DNA of 11,731 nt from Planctomycetaceae bacterium (GTDB lineage Bacteria; Planctomycetota; Planctomycetia; Planctomycetales; Planctomycetaceae), in NCBI GenBank assembly GCA_003445035.1, contig DLVV01000059.1, positions 4,476 to 16,206 on the forward strand. The letters run 5' to 3'. The stretch's first letter is position 1, and each line of letters begins with the position of its first letter. Below, in pieces: positions 7,425-11,731 of this stretch. The notes under the pieces are model-generated. The model was not told the DNA's origin and did no database searches. It was given only the letters and a program-made list of their open reading frames with translations. The translations under genes were made by a program, and so were the position numbers.

Positions 7425-7427
7425 CTC

Positions 7428-8819
7428 ATGAGCATCGACACCGACACCACCGACCTCACAGGCACCACGGCAGAACTGCGTCAGGCGGCGATCGACCACC
7501 TGTGGCAACACAACCGGGACTGGGAATCGGCCGCACGCGACAACGAACCACTGATCTTCGTCTCCGGCGACGGCATCCGTGTCACCGACAGCGACGGAGA
7601 GACCTGGATCGATGTCAACGGTGGCTACTCGTCGGTCAACATCGGCTACGGCCGGACCGAGATCGCCGAGGCCGCCTTCGAACAACTCAAGCAGATCCCC
7701 TACTTCCCCCAGGGGTCGGCCAATCCGCCCACGATCCGACTGGCCGCCAAACTGGCCGAACTCGCCCCCGGAACGCTCAATCGGGCCTTCCCGGTCAGCG
7801 GGGGATCGCTGGCCAACGAGACCGCGCTGAAAATTGCCCGTGCCTATCACAAGCGACGCGGCCACGACGGACGATTTCGCCTGATCAGCCGCCGAGGCTC
7901 CTACCACGGCGCCACCGGCGGTGTGCTGTTCCTGGGATCCACTCCGGCCACACCACGAACCGACTACGAACCCGGGCCGCCGGGCATGGTCTACGCGCCA
8001 CAGCCCAACGCCTACCGCTGCGAACTGGGAAGCACCTCGAGAGAGGACTGCGCGGTGAAGTCCGCCAACGCGATCGAGGAACTGATCAAGTTCCACGGAC
8101 CGGAAACCGTCGCCGCGGTGATCGCCGAACCGGTCGCCAGCGGCCCCGGGGCCGTGATGCCCGACCCGGTCTACTGGCAGATGCTCCGCGAGATCTGCAC
8201 TCGATACGATGTGCTGCTGATCGCCGACGAAGTGATCACCGGGTTCGGACGGACGGGAAAGCTGTTCGCCGTCGAGCACTTCGGCATCGTCCCGGACATC
8301 ATGTCCATCGCCAAGGGCATCTCCAGCAGCTACCTGCCGCTGGGAGCGACCCTGGCCACCGACGAAGTCGCCGCCGAGTTCTCCACCGCGGGCAAGCATC
8401 TCAAGCACGTCTTCACCTTCGCCGGACACCCCGCCTCGGCAGCGGCAGGACTGAAGAATATCGAGTTGATCGAAGCCGAAGGCCTGGTCAACAACGCGGC
8501 GGAGACTGGCGAATACCTGACCGGGAAACTTCGGGAACTGCAGGACCGGCACCCGATCATTGGCGATGTCCGTGGGGTCGGTTTCATGCAGGCTCTGGAC
8601 CTGGTCGTCAACCGTGAAACCCGTGAGATTTACCCGGCCGAGTCGAAGCTTATCGAACGGATCAACGCCCGGTTCAAAGCCCGTCGACTTCTGATCAAGG
8701 CCCACTCCGGACACATCCTCAGTCTCTCACCACCGCTGTGCACGACACGAGACGACCTCGACGAAATTCTCGTCGGGATCAGCGAGACGCTGGGGGAGGT
8801 GGAAGCGGAATTGAGCTGA
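7428..8819 (+). CDS. class III PLP-dependent aminotransferase (omega-transaminase family)
   Basis: A complete cytoplasmic enzyme of 463 residues, normal for the family. The PLP lysine is Lys296 in DIMSIAKGISSSYLPLG; Asp267 in LLIADEVITGFGRTGK contacts the pyridine nitrogen; SGGSLANETA (124-133) binds the phosphate; and Thr330 lies in HVFTFAGHPASAAAGL, the loop reaching from the partner subunit. YHGATGG (about 162-168) is the usual ring-stacking region. It moves an amino group from an omega-amine or amino acid to a keto acid such as pyruvate; the substrate cannot be told (beta-alanine, taurine, diamines and others are all served by this fold). The ATG at 7428 has only a weak GGAAGA upstream and begins 3 bases after the stop of the ATPase remnant, so its translation may have depended on that frame. 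No promoter of its own was found. Confidence 0.92.
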   Translation: MSIDTDTTDLTGTTAELRQAAIDHLWQHNRDWESAARDNEPLIFVSGDGIRVTDSDGETWIDVNGGYSSVNIGYGRTEIAEAAFEQLKQIPYFPQGSANPPTIRLAAKLAELAPGTLNRAFPVSGGSLANETALKIARAYHKRRGHDGRFRLISRRGSYHGATGGVLFLGSTPATPRTDYEPGPPGMVYAPQPNAYRCELGSTSREDCAVKSANAIEELIKFHGPETVAAVIAEPVASGPGAVMPDPVYWQMLREICTRYDVLLIADEVITGFGRTGKLFAVEHFGIVPDIMSIAKGISSSYLPLGATLATDEVAAEFSTAGKHLKHVFTFAGHPASAAAGLKNIELIEAEGLVNNAAETGEYLTGKLRELQDRHPIIGDVRGVGFMQALDLVVNRETREIYPAESKLIERINARFKARRLLIKAHSGHILSLSPPLCTTRDDLDEILVGISETLGEVEAELS

Positions 8820-8842
8820 ATCGGCCGAAAGTGAGGCCCTGC

Positions 8843-8875
8843 AAGCGGATTGGCTCGAGACGATTCAAGCCGCTT
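8843..8875 (+). terminator. hairpin after the aminotransferase gene
   Basis: AAGCGG (8843-8848) pairs with CCGCTT (8870-8875); after a single A/G mismatch TTG (8850-8852) pairs with CAA (8866-8868), with a 13-base loop. It stands 24 bases after the stop codon and is followed by CCCC, not a T-run. Terminator function is inferred from position. Confidence 0.4.
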
Positions 8876-8943
8876 CCCCGGAGTGGCCGAATCGAGGAAT
8901 AGAGGTGCGGCTGGAACAAAGGTACGACAGGAACAGATGCGGC

Positions 8944-8972
8944 TTTTCCACGCACCGTTCCTGATGTATCCT
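8944..8972 (+). promoter_or_regulatory. weak promoter candidate for the DUF1501 gene
   Basis: TTTTCC (8944-8949) and TATCCT (8967-8972) are 17 bases apart, matching consensus at three and four of six positions, about 50 bases before the ATG at 9023. The 203-base gap between the aminotransferase and DUF1501 genes otherwise holds only the hairpin at 8843-8875. Confidence 0.22.
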
Positions 8973-9022
8973 TCAAAAAGCGAATCGGGAAGGATCCCCG
9001 CCGTCTGGCACAGGAATCGACC

Positions 9023-10435
9023 ATGCTGACACTTTCGGACACCAGGCCGAGCCGTCACTGCCAGGGCCTCGCCCGTCGTGATTTCCTCGGCGTCGGTTCG
9101 CTGGCCATGGGCGGACTGGGGCTCTCGCAGATGCTCTCGGTTCGCCATGCCCTGGCCGCTGCCGGGCATCCGGTGCGAGACAAGTCGGTCGTGTTGCTGT
9201 TCCTGCAGGGTGGCCCTCCGCATATCGAGATGTTCGACCCGAAGATGTCGGCCCCGGTCGAAATCCACAGTTGCTCCGGCGAGGTGCAGACCCGGATCCC
9301 CGGGATCACTTTCGGTGGTCACTTCGAGAAGCTCTCGCAGATGACCGACCGCTTCACCATTCTCCGCTCGTACCGCTCGAACAACTCCGGCCACACCTAC
9401 CAGAAGGTGGCCAGTGGCGGGAACGCGACCAAGGCCACGATGGGGGCATTGTACGCCCGTGTCGCCGGCACCAATTCGCCTTCCAGCGGCATGCCCACAA
9501 ACGTGCTGGTGGTTCCCGAGGCGATCGAACCCGGCCTGAAGCTGAAATCCAATTTCGAGACCAAGGCGTTGCCGACCCTGACGGCCGCCGGTGATCTCGG
9601 CCCCAACTACGTCGCCTTCAATCCGCGGGGCGGTGGACAGTTGAAGGACAACATGCAGTTGAAGCTGCCGCGGAACCGCTTCGACAACCGGCGGCTGCTG
9701 CTGACCGGCCTGGACAACCTCAAGCGACGTTTCGACGACGAGTCACTTGTCGACCAGACCGACAAGTACCAGCAGCAGGCCTTCGAGGTGATCACCCGCG
9801 GCGTGGCCGGGGCATTTGACCTCTCGAATGAGCGTCCCGAGACGGTCGCCAGTTACGACACCAGCCACCTGTTCAAGAACTCCGACGTGCACCGCTGGTA
9901 CGACATGAGTCGAGCGTCGAACCTGCTGGGCAAGCAGATGCTGATGGCCCGGCGGCTGTGCGAGGCCGGCTGCGGGTTCGTCACCGTCAGCGACTGCGGC
10001 TGGGACTTCCACAGCAACAAGAACAGCCCCAAGAACCTGGGCGGCATGAACTGGCTCGGCCCCCAGGTCGACCACGCCGTGGCGGCGTTCCTCGAGGATG
10101 TCCATCAGCGAGGACTCTCCGAGAAGATCATGCTGGTGGTCACCGGCGAAATGGGTCGGACACCTCGGAAGAACAAGAACGGTGGTCGCGACCACTACGG
10201 CGGGCTGACCAGCCTGCTGGTGGCCGGCGGCGGAGTACCCGGCGGACAGGTGATCGGCCAGAGCGACAACCACGCCACCAAGCCGATCTCAACCCCCTAC
10301 TCACCCCGCGACCTGCTCGCCACGGTACTCAACACGCTCTTCGACGCCGGCGAGGTGCGGGTGACCCGCGGTGTGCCGCCGGAGTTGATCAATCTGCTGG
10401 AAGAGTCGAAGCCGATTCCCAGCCTGGTGACGTAG
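9023..10435 (+). CDS. DUF1501 protein with Tat signal
   Basis: A complete 470-residue protein of the DUF1501 family, widely expanded in planctomycetes. The N-terminus has a twin-arginine signal, ARRDFLGVGSLAMGG (residues 17-31), so it should be exported folded, probably with a bound metal. The body has the alkaline-phosphatase/sulfatase-like fold expected for the family, with VVLLFLQGGPPHIEMFDPK (residues about 56-74), GWDFHSN (326-332), GEMGRTPRKN (375-384) and GGRDHYGG just after. Catalytic activity of the family is not established. These genes usually sit beside a DUF1549/DUF1553 cytochrome-type gene; none is adjacent here. AGGAA about 8 bases before the ATG supports the start. It converges on the sialidase relic, with 16 bases between stops. 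Confidence 0.93.
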   Translation: MLTLSDTRPSRHCQGLARRDFLGVGSLAMGGLGLSQMLSVRHALAAAGHPVRDKSVVLLFLQGGPPHIEMFDPKMSAPVEIHSCSGEVQTRIPGITFGGHFEKLSQMTDRFTILRSYRSNNSGHTYQKVASGGNATKATMGALYARVAGTNSPSSGMPTNVLVVPEAIEPGLKLKSNFETKALPTLTAAGDLGPNYVAFNPRGGGQLKDNMQLKLPRNRFDNRRLLLTGLDNLKRRFDDESLVDQTDKYQQQAFEVITRGVAGAFDLSNERPETVASYDTSHLFKNSDVHRWYDMSRASNLLGKQMLMARRLCEAGCGFVTVSDCGWDFHSNKNSPKNLGGMNWLGPQVDHAVAAFLEDVHQRGLSEKIMLVVTGEMGRTPRKNKNGGRDHYGGLTSLLVAGGGVPGGQVIGQSDNHATKPISTPYSPRDLLATVLNTLFDAGEVRVTRGVPPELINLLEESKPIPSLVT

Positions 10436-10443
10436 CTGCGACC

Positions 10444-10464
10444 GGTGGCGACTACTTCGCCGCC
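10444..10464. terminator. hairpin across the DUF1501 / sialidase-relic junction
   Basis: GGTGGCG (10444-10450) pairs with CGCCGCC (10458-10464), one pair being G-U, with a 7-base loop; the relic's stop codon lies in the loop. An alternative larger fold pairs GCTGC (10435-10439) plus GGTGGC with GCCACC plus GCAGC (10469-10479). No T-run. It would serve both strands. Confidence 0.4.
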
Positions 10465-10750
10465 TCGAGCCACCGCAGCCCGAATCTCGCCAGGGTCAGT
10501 TTCTTGTAGCCGTCGCGCTCGAACAGTACCACGATCTCACCGTCAGCAAGCACTTCGATGGCCGTGTAGGCCGAAGACCCCGGATAGATCGTCCGCGACA
10601 CCGGCCAACTCCTTCCCTCGTCGTAGCTCATTCGCACCGTCCGATTCCGAGCGTCAACGCCTCGACCAGTTCGAGCCGGTCAGCCGCTTCCAGGGACACG
10701 GCCGAACTCAGCATCAGCTGGAGCAAAAGGGCATTTCGCAGCATGCCCAT
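10452..10750 (-). pseudogene. internally deleted exo-alpha-sialidase (BNR-repeat) gene
   Basis: Only the two ends of a sialidase-like gene are left. The 5' end encodes a clear signal peptide (MLRNALLLQLMLSSAVSLEA) from ATG 10744, with GGAGG 9 bases upstream; an ATG at 10750 is too close to that site. This frame stops at TGA 10630-10628. The 3' end, in another frame, encodes DARNRTVRMSYDEGRSWPVSR followed by a sialidase-type C-terminus: the Asp-box SYDEGRSW, then PGSSAYTAIEVLADGEIVVLFERD and a final LARFGLRWLE. Full-length relatives are roughly 350-450 residues, so most of the propeller is missing. The junction lies around 10640-10665. By chance the two frames meet in an ATGA overlap (ATG 10631-10629), so both fragments might still be translated. 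A collapsed assembly is the alternative. Confidence 0.65.
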
Positions 10751-10771
10751 CCCCCTCCGCTGACTTCCCGT

Positions 10772-11731
10772 TCAGGCGTCCACCACCCCCGGGCGACGCT
10801 GCCAGCTGCCGTTGGCCTGCTGGATCGCGTAGGCCAGTTGCAGCACGCCGAAATCGTCCTGGTGACGCCCGACAATCTGAAGCCCCACCGGCAGGCCCTC
10901 GTCAGTGAACCCCAGGGGCAGCGACAGGGCCGGCAAACCTGTGACAGTGATGAAGTAGCACGACATCATCCAGTCGATGTAGGTTTCCATCGACTGACCG
11001 TTGATCTCGGTGATGTAAGGCGTCTCGACGTCAAACGGGGCCACCTGGCTGACCGGCAACACCAGAAACTCGTAGTCGTCCATGAACTCGCGGACCCGAT
11101 GAAACAGGGCCGTCCGCAGACGCTCGGCCCGGGCGATGTCCGGACCGCTCTGCTGTTGACCGGCCTCGGCATTCCAGATGATCGTCTCCTTGATCTTGTC
11201 GCGATGCTCCTCGAGCAGCGGGCTGAACTTGCTCTCGAAGGCCCAGGCCCGCAACGTCTTGAAACAGAAGTCGGCATCCCGGAAATCCGGGTGAGCATGA
11301 TCCAGCGAGCAGCCGATGGTCGAGAAATCCCCGAGTTGAGACTCGAGTGCCCCGGCCACCGCATCGTCAACCGGAAACGACCCGAGGTCGCGGCTCCAGG
11401 CCACCCGGACACCATGGAAATCTCGCTCGAGCGATCCCCGAAAGGTCTCTCCGGGCTCGGCCAGTGAGATGGGCACACGGGGGTCCGGACCGGCCAGCAC
11501 GCTGAGCATCAACGCGGTGTCCTCGACGGTGCGGGCCATCGGCCCCTGCACCGATATCGGGAACCAGCCCAGTTCGGTCGGGTGGACCGGCACGCGGCCC
11601 GGCGAGGTGCGAAAGCCCACGACGTTACAGAAGTTGGCGGGGTTCCGCAGTGATCCTCCGGTGTCGGAGCCGTCGGCGATCGGCACCATGCCGCATGCCA
11701 GGGCCACCGCCGCTCCCCCGCTGCTGCCGCC
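10772..11731 (-). CDS. amidase-signature family enzyme, N-terminus outside window
   Basis: The frame is open to the window edge; 319 C-terminal residues are visible of a protein usually about 450-500 long. It begins inside the amidase signature: GGSSGG gives the cis-serine (visible residue 3), and DGSDTGGSLRNPA gives the nucleophilic serine (residue 27), 24 residues later, the same spacing as Ser217/Ser241 of fatty-acid amide hydrolase. The catalytic lysine would lie upstream, outside the window. The end carries the family's usual TVTGLPALSLPLGF-x5-LPVGLQIVGR motif. It hydrolyses an amide bond; the substrate is unknown. A GatA subunit is less likely, since no gatB or gatC is nearby and the central region differs, but this cannot be settled here. 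Its stop is 21 bases before the sialidase relic, probably one operon originally. Confidence 0.88.
   Translation of the reverse strand, partial: GGSSGGAAVALACGMVPIADGSDTGGSLRNPANFCNVVGFRTSPGRVPVHPTELGWFPISVQGPMARTVEDTALMLSVLAGPDPRVPISLAEPGETFRGSLERDFHGVRVAWSRDLGSFPVDDAVAGALESQLGDFSTIGCSLDHAHPDFRDADFCFKTLRAWAFESKFSPLLEEHRDKIKETIIWNAEAGQQQSGPDIARAERLRTALFHRVREFMDDYEFLVLPVSQVAPFDVETPYITEINGQSMETYIDWMMSCYFITVTGLPALSLPLGFTDEGLPVGLQIVGRHQDDFGVLQLAYAIQQANGSWQRRPGVVDA

Noticed and set aside
1..11731. CRISPR array, tRNA, rRNA, transposase or integrase
   Set aside because: Read on both strands; no regularly spaced direct repeats, no tRNA-like fold and no mobile-element protein motifs were seen.

Overview
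The window looks like chromosomal DNA of a planctomycete (Planctomycetota). It is GC-rich, with coding third positions mostly G or C. Several of its protein families are typical of that phylum: a Tat-exported DUF1501 protein, FG-GAP/VCBS-repeat proteins including a CRTAC1/ASPIC-UnbV type, a membrane-anchored transthyretin-like protein ending in the 'PARY-DPKKSGL' motif, and a sialidase-like relic. Genus cannot be given from sequence alone.

Layout. (1) 3-1277 (+): the 3' part of a secreted-type FG-GAP/VCBS protein, cut by the window edge. (2) 1352-3621 (-): a two-gene operon, DUF485 then an ActP-type sodium:solute symporter, overlapping by ATGA; the symporter has a large extra extracytoplasmic domain. 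(3) 3850-6270 (+): a CRTAC1-type protein with membrane anchor, six FG-GAP/VCBS calcium motifs before the stop codon, a partial one after it, and a C-terminal ASPIC/UnbV domain. Its frame is interrupted once, by an in-frame TGA at 5623-5625. Coding continues in the same frame at once, and an 8-bp perfect hairpin begins one base after the TGA. This is the main result: a candidate selenoprotein with a U-R-C site and a SECIS-like element. (4) 6282-6848 (-): the anchored transthyretin-like protein, convergent with the CRTAC1 gene. (5) 6849-7427: no intact gene, then a C-terminal remnant of an SbcC/YhaN-like ABC ATPase. (6) 7428-8819 (+): an intact class III PLP aminotransferase. (7) 9023-10435 (+): a DUF1501 protein. 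(8) 10452-10750 (-): a sialidase reduced to its signal peptide and its C-terminal end. (9) 10772-11731 (-): the C-terminal part of an amidase-signature enzyme, cut by the window edge.

The genes do not form one clear pathway. The symporter pair probably imports a small carboxylate. The two VCBS proteins, the anchored protein, the DUF1501 protein and the sialidase relic all belong to the cell envelope or secreted fraction. Two genes (ATPase and sialidase) survive only as end fragments, which suggests local gene decay by deletion or errors in assembly. Each of the three convergent gene pairs is separated by a GC-rich inverted repeat with no U-tract, probably acting as a two-way terminator.
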